DNA of 64,000 bases from Verrucomicrobiia bacterium (GTDB taxonomy: Bacteria; Verrucomicrobiota; Verrucomicrobiia; Limisphaerales; UBA8199). Numbering within the stretch: the first letter of the stretch is position 1; every line of letters starts with the position of its first letter. A program made the translations under genes and the position numbers. Where the stretch lies: the NCBI GenBank assembly GCA_035946615.1, contig DASYZB010000055.1, positions 22,843 to 86,842 of the forward strand, read 5' to 3'. The notes below the pieces were generated by a model. That model did not search any database and was not told the origin of the DNA. It worked only from the letters and a program-made list of their open reading frames with translations. Shown piece after piece: positions 8,992 through 17,737 of this stretch.

Positions 8992-9590
8992 TTCACCGAA
9001 TCGGACGGGACGACCCGGATGCTCTCGACACCCATGCGTTTATTGGGCCGGTCGGGGGGGTGGGTCGGCGTGGTGGCGATTTTTTCAAGCACATCGTCGC
9101 CCTTAATCAATTTGCCAAACGCGGTGTATTGGTGGTCCAGGAAACGGGGGTTGCCATGGCAGATAAAAAATTGGCTGCCTGCAGAATCCGGGTCGCTGGA
9201 CCTGGCCATGGAAAGAACTCCGCGATCATGATGGCGGTCATTGAACTCTGCTTTGACTTTGTATCCTGGCCCGCCAGTACCCCAATTGGCTTCCTGGCTA
9301 GGATCCTTGGTCAGCGGGTCGCCCCCCTGAATCATAAAGCCTTTGATGACTCTGTGAAAACAGGTCCCGTCGTAAAAGCCTTTGTTGGCCAGGGTTTTGA
9401 AGTTTTCGACGGTCTTCGGCGCCACATCGGGCCAAAGTTCCGCGACCATTTCCCCCTCAGTCGTTTTTATTACCGCCACTTCCTTCATTTTGTCCTCCTT
9501 GGAACCGGGTTTGTTGTTGGTGTCTTCCGCCCAGCCGAGAGCCAGGCCCATGGCCAGGCCGGCGGCACAAATCGATATGAATAATTTCAT
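8988..9590 (-). CDS. Peptidyl-prolyl cis-trans isomerase, cyclophilin type, exported
   Basis: Catalyses proline isomerisation during folding of secreted proteins. The 200-residue protein starts with a signal peptide ending near LGWAEDT and continues as a compact bacterial cyclophilin: VIKTTEGEMVAELWPD, FHRVIKGFMIQGGD (the catalytic FHR and MIQGGD motifs), GVLSMARSSDPDSAGSQFFI and FGKLIKGDDVL. The catalytic Arg and the QFFI motif are intact. First gene of the cyclophilin, 76-aa, NUDIX unit. Confidence 0.94.
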   Translation of the reverse strand: MKLFISICAAGLAMGLALGWAEDTNNKPGSKEDKMKEVAVIKTTEGEMVAELWPDVAPKTVENFKTLANKGFYDGTCFHRVIKGFMIQGGDPLTKDPSQEANWGTGGPGYKVKAEFNDRHHDRGVLSMARSSDPDSAGSQFFICHGNPRFLDHQYTAFGKLIKGDDVLEKIATTPTHPPDRPNKRMGVESIRVVPSDSVK

Positions 9591-9717
9591 AATGCCTCAG
9601 AATGTCCCATGAGCGCGCCCCGATGTCACGCTCGGATTCTGACCGAATGGCGGAAGGTTTTTCGTCTGGTCTCATTTCGTACTTTGCTCCCGTGGGCGTC
9701 TTTCGCATATTGCGCGC

Positions 9718-10608
9718 ATGACCAACGAACCCTTGCTCCACATTGAATTGCCCGGCGTTAAGAAGCTCAAGAGCGGCAAAGTGCGGGACATTTTCGATCT
9801 CGGTGACCGCTTATTATTCGTCGCTTCCGACCGGATATCGGCCTTCGACGTTATCATGCCCAATGGGATTCCGCGCAAAGGGGAGGTGCTGACGCAGATT
9901 TCCTATTTCTGGTTTGGGCAGACCGAGTCGTTTCAGGCCAACCACCTCGTCTCGCATGCGAACGATCCGTTGCCCTCTGAGCTGCAGCCGTTCGCGTCCA
10001 AGCTGGCGCGGCGCAGCATGGTGGTTAAAAAAGCCGCTCCGCTGGCCATCGAATGCGTCGTGCGCGGCTACCTGGCAGGCTCGGGATGGAAAGAATACCG
10101 CGAGCATCAGACCGTGTGCGGCATTAAACTGCCCGCCGCCCTGAAGGAATCTTCTGAATTGCCTGAACCGATTTTTACCCCGGCTACAAAGGCCGAGAGC
10201 GGCCACGACGAGAACATCTCATTCGAGCGGGCAGCCGGGATTGTGGGAGGGGACATTGCTGAGAAGGTGCGCGCAGCGAGCCTGAAGATTTATAATTCCG
10301 CCCGGGATTATGCCCGCAAGCGCGGCATCATCATTGCCGATACGAAATTCGAGTTTGGTCTATTGAATGGGCAACTCATCCTAATCGATGAAGTGCTCAC
10401 GCCCGATTCCTCGCGGTTCTGGCCTGCCGATCAATACCAAACAGGCAAGAGCCAGCCCAGTTTCGATAAACAATTCGTGCGGGATTACCTCGAAACACTC
10501 GATTGGAACAAAACAGCGCCTGGCCCGGTCCTGCCCGCCCAGGTTGTGGCTCGCACCCAGGCCAAATACCTCGACGCATACGAGCGGCTGACAGGCAGGC
10601 CGTTGTAG
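9718..10608 (+). CDS. purC: Phosphoribosylaminoimidazole-succinocarboxamide synthase
   Basis: SAICAR synthase: joins CAIR and aspartate using ATP, in purine biosynthesis. The 296-residue sequence carries the family landmarks: [20 protein letters not shown] near the start, [10 protein letters not shown] (the SAICAR synthase signature), [17 protein letters not shown] and a C-terminal [15 protein letters not shown] with the Asp-Ser-Ser that binds substrate. About 296 residues matches the longer, yeast-like bacterial PurC form. It stands alone and converges on the leftward phosphorylase gene, 13 bases away. purS and purQ lie far to the right. Confidence 0.96.
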   Translation: MTNEPLLHIELPGVKKLKSGKVRDIFDLGDRLLFVASDRISAFDVIMPNGIPRKGEVLTQISYFWFGQTESFQANHLVSHANDPLPSELQPFASKLARRSMVVKKAAPLAIECVVRGYLAGSGWKEYREHQTVCGIKLPAALKESSELPEPIFTPATKAESGHDENISFERAAGIVGGDIAEKVRAASLKIYNSARDYARKRGIIIADTKFEFGLLNGQLILIDEVLTPDSSRFWPADQYQTGKSQPSFDKQFVRDYLETLDWNKTAPGPVLPAQVVARTQAKYLDAYERLTGRPL

Positions 10609-10621
10609 AGTATGCCATAGG

Positions 10622-11287
10622 TTAGAGGTTTCGGACTGCAAACGCACTCAAGCCAGCCTCGAGGACCCGAGCCAAGCGCCTGGCTGCGCGGCGGCTTTGG
10701 CTTTGGAGCAGGAGTAGGCCAGGAATCGCAACTGGCGATTTGAGGATGCCGAGCGCGAGCTTGAAACCATCAAGCCGCTTGTCCTCGGTCATGATTTGGT
10801 TGAAATCAAAAGGCAAACTTTTCCGGGCAGGATCGAGGATGACACGCACTGTGGCGCATGGAATGGTTAGCTGACGGCAAATGGCCCAAATGGCATCCGA
10901 CTCCATTTCCACGGCGTCGGCGCCGGTTTTTTGCCAAAGTGCGCGCTTTTCTTCGGCGGTAATGACAACCCGCTCTTGAGAGACGAACTTGGCCCGCTGG
11001 GCCCCGGCCTCTTCAAGGGCTTCATCGAGTTCGTGTAACCCCTCTGTCTGGAACAGCACCGCTCCATGCGGGAGTTTCGGGTTGAGGCCGCCGGCGAACC
11101 CGCAGCTCAAGACCAGCTTTGGCCGCGCGCGCGTGAGCGCGGCTCGGACGGTTTTGCGCGCATTCCCGCCGCCCATGCCCGTGAGCAAAATTCGGAGTCC
11201 CTGTTTTGTGGCAGGCCAATCCACGCAGAACCGGGCCTCCTGTTTGACGGCGAAACACAGAAGTATTTTGTTTGAAATGGGACTCAT
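10622..11287 (-). CDS. Nucleoside phosphorylase/nucleosidase superfamily protein
   Basis: A 221-residue member of the purine nucleoside phosphorylase/MTA-SAH nucleosidase fold. Visible landmarks are LLTGMGGGNARKT, LVLSCGFAGGL and the active-site helix DAVEMESDAIWAICR followed by ATVRVILDPA, where the ESD position binds ribose. It resembles hopanoid-associated phosphorylase (HpnG) in the RVILDPA segment, but no hopanoid gene is nearby, so the substrate is open. Start ATG 11287 overlaps the exonuclease stop by 4 bp; the longer frame to 11572 is a shadow of that gene. Confidence 0.78.
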   Translation of the reverse strand: MSPISNKILLCFAVKQEARFCVDWPATKQGLRILLTGMGGGNARKTVRAALTRARPKLVLSCGFAGGLNPKLPHGAVLFQTEGLHELDEALEEAGAQRAKFVSQERVVITAEEKRALWQKTGADAVEMESDAIWAICRQLTIPCATVRVILDPARKSLPFDFNQIMTEDKRLDGFKLALGILKSPVAIPGLLLLQSQSRRAARRLARVLEAGLSAFAVRNL

Positions 11288-12003
11288 TTGATCCCTGCCA
11301 GGCGCTCTTTCCAGAGCTGGAACAGCAGGACCGTTGCCCGGACATCGCGCAGGCAGTACTCGGCGATTTCGCGGAAGCGGCTCTCGTCGAGGAGCGTGTT
11401 GATATCGCGGCCCGTCACGCCATGGCTCTTGGGTGATTCGATTCCGAAGGCCTTGCAATAAAAATCGAGGTTGAACCGCCGGGCCGCCCCATCGCGCCCG
11501 CTGACACCGTAAAAGGTCAGTTGCTCGGCCAGGTCGCAATGCGGCTCGGTTTGGAAACGATAGCCCAGCCAATCTTTGCGCGAGATAGGCACGTTCAGGA
11601 GGGCCGAGCGCAAATAAATAAACGGCACATCGAACCCGCGGCCGTTGAAGGTGACGATATGGTCGTAATGTTTGGCCACGTCCCAGAAAGCAGTCAGCAG
11701 CTCGATTTCATCCACGCAAGGCACAAATTCAACAGGCCCGGCCTCTTCGGCTGCGTCCTCGTAATCATCCGCCGTGAAGAGCACCTGGCCGCGCGAGGTC
11801 TCGGCGTTGAGCATGGCGATGCAGACGACCTGGGCCGTAAAAGGCCAGAGGCTGCATTGCTGCGCAATTTCGAGCCGGCGCGCCGCGCGGGCCGGTTCTT
11901 CGGCTATCTTGCCGCACTCGCGGAAGAGGTACTCCTGCTGCGCCTCGTCAAAGCGATCGAGCGGCAGGGCAGAAGTCTCGATATCGAAAACGAGTTTGGC
12001 CAT
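11284..12003 (-). CDS. Ribonuclease H-like 3'-5' exonuclease
   Basis: DEDDy-type exonuclease domain of 239 residues. The three exo motifs are seen in order: ExoI FDIETSALPL, ExoII HIVTFNGRGFDVPF and ExoIII YCLRDVRATVLLF (YxxxD form). It resembles the predicted PolB-like stand-alone exonucleases that act in DNA repair. The start overlaps the apgM stop by 1 base (TAATG) and its stop overlaps the next start by 4, so it is translationally coupled in a three-gene operon. Its in vivo substrate is unknown. Confidence 0.85.
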   Translation of the reverse strand: MAKLVFDIETSALPLDRFDEAQQEYLFRECGKIAEEPARAARRLEIAQQCSLWPFTAQVVCIAMLNAETSRGQVLFTADDYEDAAEEAGPVEFVPCVDEIELLTAFWDVAKHYDHIVTFNGRGFDVPFIYLRSALLNVPISRKDWLGYRFQTEPHCDLAEQLTFYGVSGRDGAARRFNLDFYCKAFGIESPKSHGVTGRDINTLLDESRFREIAEYCLRDVRATVLLFQLWKERLAGIK

Positions 12004-13226
12004 TAGGCACCAAACTTATCAAACAGCTTGGCATTGGCCTGCATCAAACGAATGAGGTACTTGGCCTCGAACAAACCAAGCGAACCCGTGTTGGCCCCGG
12101 TTTCAGTGAAACGCTCGAGCTTGTCCGAGCCGGAGCAGGCCGAATGCAGCAGGACCGGTTGAGGATGCCAGGAATGGCCTTTCATGGCGCAAGGCGTGGA
12201 GTGATCCCCGGTTATGGCGAGCACATCGGGCCTCTTGCGCAGCAGGATGGGCAACGCGGTGTCCAGTTCCTCCACGGCTTTTCGTTTGGCAGCAAAGTTG
12301 CCGTCTTCTCCATACATATCGGTATATTTAAAATGGATGAAGAAGTAATCAAAGTTGTCGTACTCGGCCAGGTAACGCTCGAACTGCTCGCCAATCTTTT
12401 GCGGACCTTCGAGCTTGGTCATGCCAACCAGTTGGGCCAGGCCCTTGTACATCGGATACACGGCCAGGCAGCAGGCGCGCAAACCGTAGCGGTCCTGGAA
12501 GCTCGGGATGAGCGGCTGATGCGCAATGCCCCGCAGCAAAAATCCGTTTGCGGGCCTTTTCTGCGCCAAAATCGGCAAGGCGGCTTCGTAAAAGTCCGCC
12601 ACCAACTTCGCAGCCTTTTTGGCCTTAAGCGATTTGGGATTGAGCGGCGTAACCTGCGGGATTGGCAAACCTTCGCGATGCGGGTCCGCGTCGCTCAGTG
12701 GCCCTTCAAGTCCCTTGCCCCGGAACAACACCACAAACCGGTGGCCTTTGCCTGCCTTAATGATGACCTGGGTATCGCCAATCTTTTTGACGTTCTGAGC
12801 CAGTAACGCGCACAACTCTTCGCAAACGGCTGTGTCAATCCGGCCCGCCCGTCGATCGGTGACGATCCCCTTTTGGTCCAGCGTGCAGAAATTAGCGCGC
12901 GCCGCCACATCACCGGCCTGCAAATCGAGGCCAAGGCCGAGGGCCTCAATCACCCCGCGCCCGACCTGGAATTCCAGCGGATCATAGCCAAACAAGGCCA
13001 GATGGCCTGGGCCGCTGCCCGGAGTGACGCCCGGCGCGACGGGTATCATTCGGCCCTGGGCGGAGTCTTTGCTCAATGCATCCAGGTTAGGGGTGCGCGC
13101 GGCCTCCAGTGGTGTCACGTACCCCTGCTCGCGTGTGGCGACATCCCCCACCCCATCCAGCACCACCAGCGCCATCTTCACCTTCATTTTCAACGTCAGT
13201 TCCGCATACAATGCATCCAAATTCAT
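12003..13226 (-). CDS. apgM: 2,3-bisphosphoglycerate-independent phosphoglycerate mutase, archaeal type
   Basis: Interconverts 3- and 2-phosphoglycerate in glycolysis. An alkaline-phosphatase superfamily enzyme of 407 residues with metal-binding blocks ALVVLDGVGD (N-terminal), TPGSGPGHLALFGYDP (the nucleophile Ser region), FIHFKYTDMYGEDG and ITGDHSTPCAMKGHSWHP. ATG 13226 is chosen because AAGGAC sits at a suitable distance upstream and the MNLDALYAEL start is compact. First gene of an operon with the exonuclease and the phosphorylase-like gene. Confidence 0.94.
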   Translation of the reverse strand: MNLDALYAELTLKMKVKMALVVLDGVGDVATREQGYVTPLEAARTPNLDALSKDSAQGRMIPVAPGVTPGSGPGHLALFGYDPLEFQVGRGVIEALGLGLDLQAGDVAARANFCTLDQKGIVTDRRAGRIDTAVCEELCALLAQNVKKIGDTQVIIKAGKGHRFVVLFRGKGLEGPLSDADPHREGLPIPQVTPLNPKSLKAKKAAKLVADFYEAALPILAQKRPANGFLLRGIAHQPLIPSFQDRYGLRACCLAVYPMYKGLAQLVGMTKLEGPQKIGEQFERYLAEYDNFDYFFIHFKYTDMYGEDGNFAAKRKAVEELDTALPILLRKRPDVLAITGDHSTPCAMKGHSWHPQPVLLHSACSGSDKLERFTETGANTGSLGLFEAKYLIRLMQANAKLFDKFGA

Positions 13227-13862
13227 AGGTCCTTTTGGTTGTTCCAATAATCATGGCAGCCGCTTTGGCCACCACTCAAGGACAGGGATGATGGCGATAA
13301 GCTGGCAGTAGCGTCAACGGCATTCAGGGAAAAATTCCGATTGTCCAGGAAAACTTCGAATTTCAATGGCATGCCCGGAAGGCGGAGGGTGCTGGGGGTG
13401 GAGGTTTGTCGCCATTGAGGTTGAGGCCAAAGGAATCGGAGGAGAAAAGAGTCATGGCGGTAAATCGCTTTGCGTTGGCCCGGGGTGTGATGTGATAGGG
13501 CACGCCCGGGCGCTGAATGCGCAGTGCTCGTGCCGTGGATGGAATGGGAACCAGGACAGGCGATCAACGTTAACGCCAAATGTAAATTGTTGAGATGTGA
13601 CCCTTTTGATTTCTGTGAAATAAAGGGTCTCCCGCGCTGCATCCGGGGAGGTTTTAGCCTCCCCGAATGTGGAGACGCTTTATTTCGTCGCCTTTCGGTC
13701 CCGCTATCCCTTGGCGGGTTGCTCTCCAGCAGAGCCCGCCTCTGTTTGACTGGACAGCAGCAAGTTAAAACCTCGCACCCCTCGTTTTCAAGTGCCGGCA
13801 ACAAACGCCCGCTTTAACCTTTGACCCGTAATGAAGAAATGATATGAACTCCCTTGCCTCAG

Positions 13863-13909
13863 AGTGGCTGGTTTTGAATCGCCCACAAGTGGCTGGTTTT
13901 CATTCGCCC
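13863..13909 (+). repeat. Two 22-bp direct repeats, insertion-sequence-end-like
   Basis: Copies at 13863-13884 and 13888-13909, 25-bp period, form AGTGGCTGGTTTT-N3-TCGCCC, differing at two bases. A third, weaker cousin (AGTGGTCCCTTTTAAGCGACC) begins at 13963. Serial short repeats of this kind are reminiscent of IS21-family termini, where transposase binds repeated sites; that link is inference. No transposase gene follows. Confidence 0.5.
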
Positions 13910-13939
13910 GGTGACAAGGTGGGGAATCTCGAATCAGTC

Positions 13940-13975
13940 AAAAGGGACCATTTTCGACCCGAAGTGGTCCCTTTT
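13940..13975. repeat. 11-bp inverted repeat with 14-bp loop
   Basis: AAAAGGGACCA at 13940-13950 is perfectly inverted at 13965-13975 (TGGTCCCTTTT). It belongs to the same repeat cluster and is probably part of the decayed insertion-sequence end. Confidence 0.55.
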
Positions 13976-14182
13976 AAGCGACCGCCGACAGACGATCATT
14001 CGCCCATTATTCGCGGCTCTTCGGAGAGTTATGCCGTAATCTTCGGTATGGCAGGCAGGCTACATTTTGTGGTAGTTCCGCCAATCTATAGGAAGTTGTT
14101 TACTGTATGCATGAACCCTAAGCGACCCTAAGCGCCATTCTGTTCTGACCCCGCTCTGCACTCCGATCCTTGCCGCCCTCAC

Positions 14183-14470
14183 TCAGTGGCCAGTCGCTCT
14201 TTTCCAAACTGCATAGATCCAGCATATGCTGCCGATCATTCCTAAGATGCCAGAGATGGCAACGCAAAGGGATCTTCTTCTCTTAAGTAATATCCAAGCG
14301 GCTAAAAGAACGACTGCAGGACTTACGAATAGGCTCAATATAATAAGCTCTTTAACGGCACTCTTGAGAGACCACGGCGCAATAAGTGGCGCTAGGGAAC
14401 CTATCAATGCGCAGAGAGAGATGGGCATCAATAACCAATCCTTAATTGAAATATTTCTAGGCTGTTTCAT
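14183..14470 (-). CDS. Small integral membrane protein (95 aa)
   Basis: Three hydrophobic segments (about residues 13-33, 42-62 and 70-90) with a basic KRRR loop between the second and third suggest a three-helix inner membrane protein. No family recognised. Base composition is more AT-rich than neighbours, a sign of recent acquisition. Its ATG overlaps the stop of the upstream glycine-rich gene by 4 bp, so the two are coupled. The pairing of a glycine-rich, GxxxG-loaded protein with a small downstream membrane protein recalls toxin/immunity arrangements, but this is speculation. Confidence 0.55.
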   Translation of the reverse strand: MKQPRNISIKDWLLMPISLCALIGSLAPLIAPWSLKSAVKELIILSLFVSPAVVLLAAWILLKRRRSLCVAISGILGMIGSICWIYAVWKRATGH

Positions 14471-15273
14471 TTGCTGAAGTAATCGATGTATCCTTCGGTG
14501 GTACTCCCACCGGTCTCCGAAGCAACTGCTAACGCTGCGTCAAGGAACTTGTCGTCGTTTCCACCAGCGACACCAGCGCCCGCGCCAAGGAGCGCCCCTA
14601 TAACAATGTTTCGCAGCATTGCGCTTCCATGGGCGCCTCCAAAAACGAGCGCATTGGCCATTCCAGCGGCTGCACCTCCCAGCGCGCCCCACCCTGCGCT
14701 TGCCCAGCCCTCGCCGAGCTTAGACATGCCTCCCGGCAGCCCAGATAGTGCTCCAGCGATCGCAGCATTCTTGACCGTTTCGCCGAAAGAGTCTCCGTTA
14801 GCCCAGCCATTCATAAGTGCCAGAAGGCCATTGGCAGCACCTGCGATGGCACCAATCCCAGCACCCGCCGGATCGAAGCCACTGCTGATGTAACCGGTCA
14901 CCGCACCCATCCCCGCGCCGGCAGCTATGACAGCGGCATCTTCCAGCAGGTCCTCAAGTACTTCCCACGAGCGCCCATCCGTGTCGAATCGCGAAAGCGG
15001 CGCAAATGCCCCCGATGTCCCCGCGTCAAGCGCGAAGTGGCGTTGACAACCGGGTGGCCGGCGGGGGAAAATGAGATGGTACAGAGCCGGAGCAGTCGCG
15101 CTTCCGACTCGTTTAGCAGGGCTTCGCCGGTGACCAGCGGTCGAGGTCTGAGGTTCGCGAGGACAGCACTGGATGTGGGTGGCCCGTGTGTTGAGGCGTT
15201 CGGATGAATAGAAGAGAAGGCGCACCTGCCAAGTTGCAAGGCCGCGAACTCCAAGAAGCTGCTGCGGTATCAT
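14467..15273 (-). CDS. Glycine/alanine-rich hypothetical protein; possible orphan toxin tip
   Basis: The C-terminal 170 residues are convincing protein: repeated Gly-x-x-x-Gly segments such as IAAGAGMGAVTGYISSG, AGAGIGAIAGAANG, WGALGGAAAGMANAL and GALLGAGAGVAGG, as in pore-forming or membrane-inserting domains and in glycine-zipper regions following RHS cores. The first 95 or so residues are rich in Arg/Pro/Cys and do not look natural, so the true start may be internal or this may be the tail of a broken larger gene. Overlaps the small membrane protein gene by 4 bp. Function unknown. Confidence 0.45.
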   Translation of the reverse strand: MIPQQLLGVRGLATWQVRLLFYSSERLNTRATHIQCCPREPQTSTAGHRRSPAKRVGSATAPALYHLIFPRRPPGCQRHFALDAGTSGAFAPLSRFDTDGRSWEVLEDLLEDAAVIAAGAGMGAVTGYISSGFDPAGAGIGAIAGAANGLLALMNGWANGDSFGETVKNAAIAGALSGLPGGMSKLGEGWASAGWGALGGAAAGMANALVFGGAHGSAMLRNIVIGALLGAGAGVAGGNDDKFLDAALAVASETGGSTTEGYIDYFSK

Positions 15274-15403
15274 TTTAACAATAGGTGGCGCCTGCCATGC
15301 TATTGGTTGCGGAATTCTATTTCGCAGCCATGTAGGTATATGTAGCCTAATGTAATCTTTGCCTCAGCCACCCACCCAAACTACTCCCATCACCTGCATC
15401 CCT

Positions 15404-15497
15404 ACTCCCATTGACTCCCATTGACTCCCATAACGCCCAACCAAAAATGGGAGGCAATGGGACCAATAGGGACCTATTGGGAGGCAATGGGAGTCCC
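15404..15497. repeat. Short tandem and inverted repeat block
   Basis: Tandem copies of TGACTCCCAT on the left (about 15404-15432) face inverted copies of GGGAGGCAATGGGA on the right (about 15448-15496), with TTGGGAGGCAATGGGAGT pairing back to ACTCCCATTG. The block could fold into an imperfect cruciform. Non-coding. Confidence 0.5.
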
Positions 15498-15574
15498 CAG
15501 CCCCCCAGCAAATGGAACTCCCGGTTATTAACACCTACTCCCGCCAACTAACGCTTCAATCATTTTGCCTCGAA

Positions 15575-15697
15575 CTGCGCCTGATGACCTTCCTGACCAA
15601 CCACCTGACCTGAAGTGCGGAGAGCATCGCCGAACTCTATCGGTGTCGGTGGCGCATCGAAGTCTTCTTCCAGCACTTCTTTGCATTGAGATGCTTT
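15575..15697 (+). pseudogene. IS4-family transposase C-terminal remnant
   Basis: One frame reads LMTFLTNHLT, an in-frame stop, then SAESIAELYRCRWRIEVFF. This is the conserved C1 region of IS4-type DDE transposases (FLTN, then IAELYRxRWxIExFFK, containing the catalytic Glu). The internal stop and the lack of any upstream domain show that it is dead. Together with the repeat cluster to its left it marks an old insertion hotspot. Confidence 0.75.
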
Positions 15698-15820
15698 GCC
15701 CCAGGCCCCGGAGGCCCCGGCGGCCTGGAACTTGAATTTTACAAAATATTCTTTAGTTTAGAAGACGGAACCGGGATGGGGGATAAATTGGGGAGTCTAA
15801 AGGAGGATGAGAATCCATAT

Positions 15821-16153
15821 ATGAAAGCGCAAACACTCAGGAGTCTGGCTGGGGTTGCGGTTATCTGCTGTCTGGCCGCAGGATGCGCAGTCGAGCGCCA
15901 CCCGGTGGTCGTGACGCCTTCCGGCGCGGTCGTGGTGCCGAAATCACCGCCGCCAGCAAGGCACGAGGTCCTTCCTTCCCCGCCTGATGAGACGGCGGTT
16001 TGGGTGCCTGGCTTTTGGAAATTCCACGCTGACCATTGGTTTTGGATGGACGGACACTGGGAAGAACCGCCGAACCTGCGAACGGCCTGGGTGGACGGCC
16101 ACTGGCGCCGCACCACTCAAGGCTGGGTCTGGACCCCAGGCCACTGGGACTAA
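15821..16153 (+). CDS. Lipoprotein with WxxGxW repeats
   Basis: 110 residues. A signal peptide ends in the lipobox LAAGC (Cys about residue 22), so the protein is lipid-anchored. The C-terminal half has four WxxGxW units: WVPGFW, WMDGHW, WVDGHW and WTPGHW, as in YXWGXW/BcpO-type repeat proteins of unknown function in Gram-negative envelopes. I prefer ATG 15821, with AGGAGG about 14 bases upstream, over the longer frame from 15686, whose extra residues run into the transposase remnant. Confidence 0.75.
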   Translation: MKAQTLRSLAGVAVICCLAAGCAVERHPVVVTPSGAVVVPKSPPPARHEVLPSPPDETAVWVPGFWKFHADHWFWMDGHWEEPPNLRTAWVDGHWRRTTQGWVWTPGHWD

Positions 16154-16220
16154 AGGATTGCTGCATCGTCTGCATCGTTTTGTGAACTGACAGCGCCAGC
16201 GGCTGCGGTTAGTCTTCGAG

Positions 16221-17693
16221 GTGATGGTTCTAGCCGCGACCCTCTGGGAACACGCCCACCAGGTGTGGCACATCGCTTTGGCCTGTTTGGCGTTTGTGCT
16301 CGCTTGCATTGCCTCGGCACACGCCGTCCTCTACAAACGTGACACCCGCGCGGCCCTGGCTTGGGTCGGCTTCATCTGGGTGGTGCCATTGCTCGGCTCG
16401 CTTATTTATTTTATTTTCGGCGTCAACCGCATTCGCCGGCAAGCGGCGCTGCTGCGCGGAGACCTCGAACGCTATCGCGCCCATCCCGGCCAGGCCCAAT
16501 GCTCCCCCGAAGAACTCCAGCGGCACCTGCCGGCGCACACCGGACACCTCCACCTTCTGGCGCGCATTGTCGATCAAGTGGTCGAGCGGCCATTGTTTCC
16601 GGGCAACCGCATCGAGCCGTTAGTCAATGGCGATGAAGCTTACCCCGCGATGCTCGAAGCCATCCGCCAGGCGCAGCGTTCCGTCTCGCTGATGACTTAC
16701 ATTTTCGATCGGGACGAGGCGGGGCTGGCATTTGCCCAGGCCCTGGGCGAAGCGGTGCAACGAGGACTCGAAGTGCGCGTGCTCATCGATGGAATGGGCG
16801 CCCGTTATTCCTGGCCATCCATACTCCCCGTTCTCCGGCGCCTGGGCGTAAGGCACGCCACGTTCCTGCCTTCCTTCGCCCCCTGGCACCTGATGTCGAT
16901 GAACTTGCGGACGCACCGCAAAATTCTGGTAGCCGATGGCCGCGTCGGGTTCACGGGGGGCATTAATATTCGCGTCGGGCACTGTTTGCAGCGGCAGCCG
17001 CGCCATCCAGTGCAGGACTTGCATTTTCGCGTGCGGGGGCCGGTTGTCGTGCAATTACAGGAGGCCTTTGCCGATGACTGGAAGTTCATGAGCGGCGAAG
17101 CCCTGCGCGGGGAGGCCTGGTTTCCGCTCCCTGAAGAAGCCGGCCCCGTGGTCGCGCGCGGGGTGAGTGACGGCCCGGATGAGGACTTCGAAAAACTGCG
17201 GTGGACGCTGTTGGGGGCGCTCTCGATTGCCCGCCATTCAGTGCGGATCGTCACACCGTACTTCCTGCCCGATCCGGCGGTGATTTCAGCCCTCAACCTG
17301 GCCGCCATGCGCGGGGTCAAGGTCGATATCCTTTTGCCCGAGTCTTCCAATTTGTTTTTTGTGGATTGGGCTTCGCGCGCGATATGGTGGCAGGTGCTGT
17401 CGCATGGATGCCGGATTTGGCTTTCCCCGCCGCCGTTCGATCATTCCAAACTCATGGTGGTCGATGGCGGTTGGGTATTGCTCGGGTCGGCCAACTGGGA
17501 CGCGCGGAGTCTGCGCCTGAATTTTGAGTATAATCTCGAATGCTATGAAACCGACCTGGCCCGCCGCCTGGATGCCTGGGTAGAAGCCAAGCTCCAAAAC
17601 GCCCGCTCGGTGACGCTGGCCCAAGTCGATGGACGCCCCTTGCCTATACGACTCCGGGACGGCGTGGCCCGGCTGGCCTCCCCTTATTTGTGA
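16221..17693 (+). CDS. cls: Cardiolipin synthase, phospholipase D family
   Basis: Condenses two phosphatidylglycerols to cardiolipin at the inner membrane. The 490-residue protein has the ClsA layout: two N-terminal membrane segments (about residues 15-35 and 45-70, ending FGVNRIRR) and two HKD motifs, HRKILVADGRVGFTGG near 230 and HSKLMVVDGGWVLLGS near 406 with the following NWDxRS. Both catalytic His/Lys pairs are intact. Alternative ATGs at 16221 and 16224 are adjacent. No operon partner is evident; rfaE2 starts 44 bases downstream. Confidence 0.92.
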   Translation: MMVLAATLWEHAHQVWHIALACLAFVLACIASAHAVLYKRDTRAALAWVGFIWVVPLLGSLIYFIFGVNRIRRQAALLRGDLERYRAHPGQAQCSPEELQRHLPAHTGHLHLLARIVDQVVERPLFPGNRIEPLVNGDEAYPAMLEAIRQAQRSVSLMTYIFDRDEAGLAFAQALGEAVQRGLEVRVLIDGMGARYSWPSILPVLRRLGVRHATFLPSFAPWHLMSMNLRTHRKILVADGRVGFTGGINIRVGHCLQRQPRHPVQDLHFRVRGPVVVQLQEAFADDWKFMSGEALRGEAWFPLPEEAGPVVARGVSDGPDEDFEKLRWTLLGALSIARHSVRIVTPYFLPDPAVISALNLAAMRGVKVDILLPESSNLFFVDWASRAIWWQVLSHGCRIWLSPPPFDHSKLMVVDGGWVLLGSANWDARSLRLNFEYNLECYETDLARRLDAWVEAKLQNARSVTLAQVDGRPLPIRLRDGVARLASPYL

Positions 17694-17737
17694 CTGGTTG
17701 ACCTTGATACTCGGGGGCGCTCTGCCAGAATGTCTCC

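Larger units (their letters stand above)
13227..14182. other. Long non-coding stretch upstream of the apgM operon
   Basis: About 950 bases without a convincing gene. It should hold the apgM promoter. A hairpin (GGGGAGG, loop TTTTAG, CCTCCCC) lies at 13648-13667 without a following T-tract. From 13863 the IS-end-like direct repeats and an inverted repeat begin. Open frames here (for example minus strand 13223-13804) are rich in Pro/Arg/Ser and show no family pattern. Confidence 0.55.

Noticed and set aside
11288..11572. N-terminal extension of the phosphorylase-like gene
   Set aside because: Shadow of the exonuclease gene in another frame; Arg/Pro-rich and not part of the fold.
13648..13667. 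GGGGAGG/CCTCCCC hairpin as a terminator
   Set aside because: No T-tract follows on either strand and no gene ends here.
13223..13804. 193-codon open frame on the minus strand upstream of apgM
   Set aside because: Rich in Pro, Ser, Arg and His with no domain pattern; overlaps the apgM promoter region and start. Likely chance in GC-rich DNA.
13844..14131. 95-codon plus-strand frame over the repeat cluster
   Set aside because: Its codons are the repeats themselves (WLVLNRPQVAGFHSP arises from the two 22-bp copies); not a protein pattern.
15404..15497. Repeat block considered as a CRISPR array
   Set aside because: Repeats are about 10 bp, without regular spacers or uniform length, and no cas gene is nearby.
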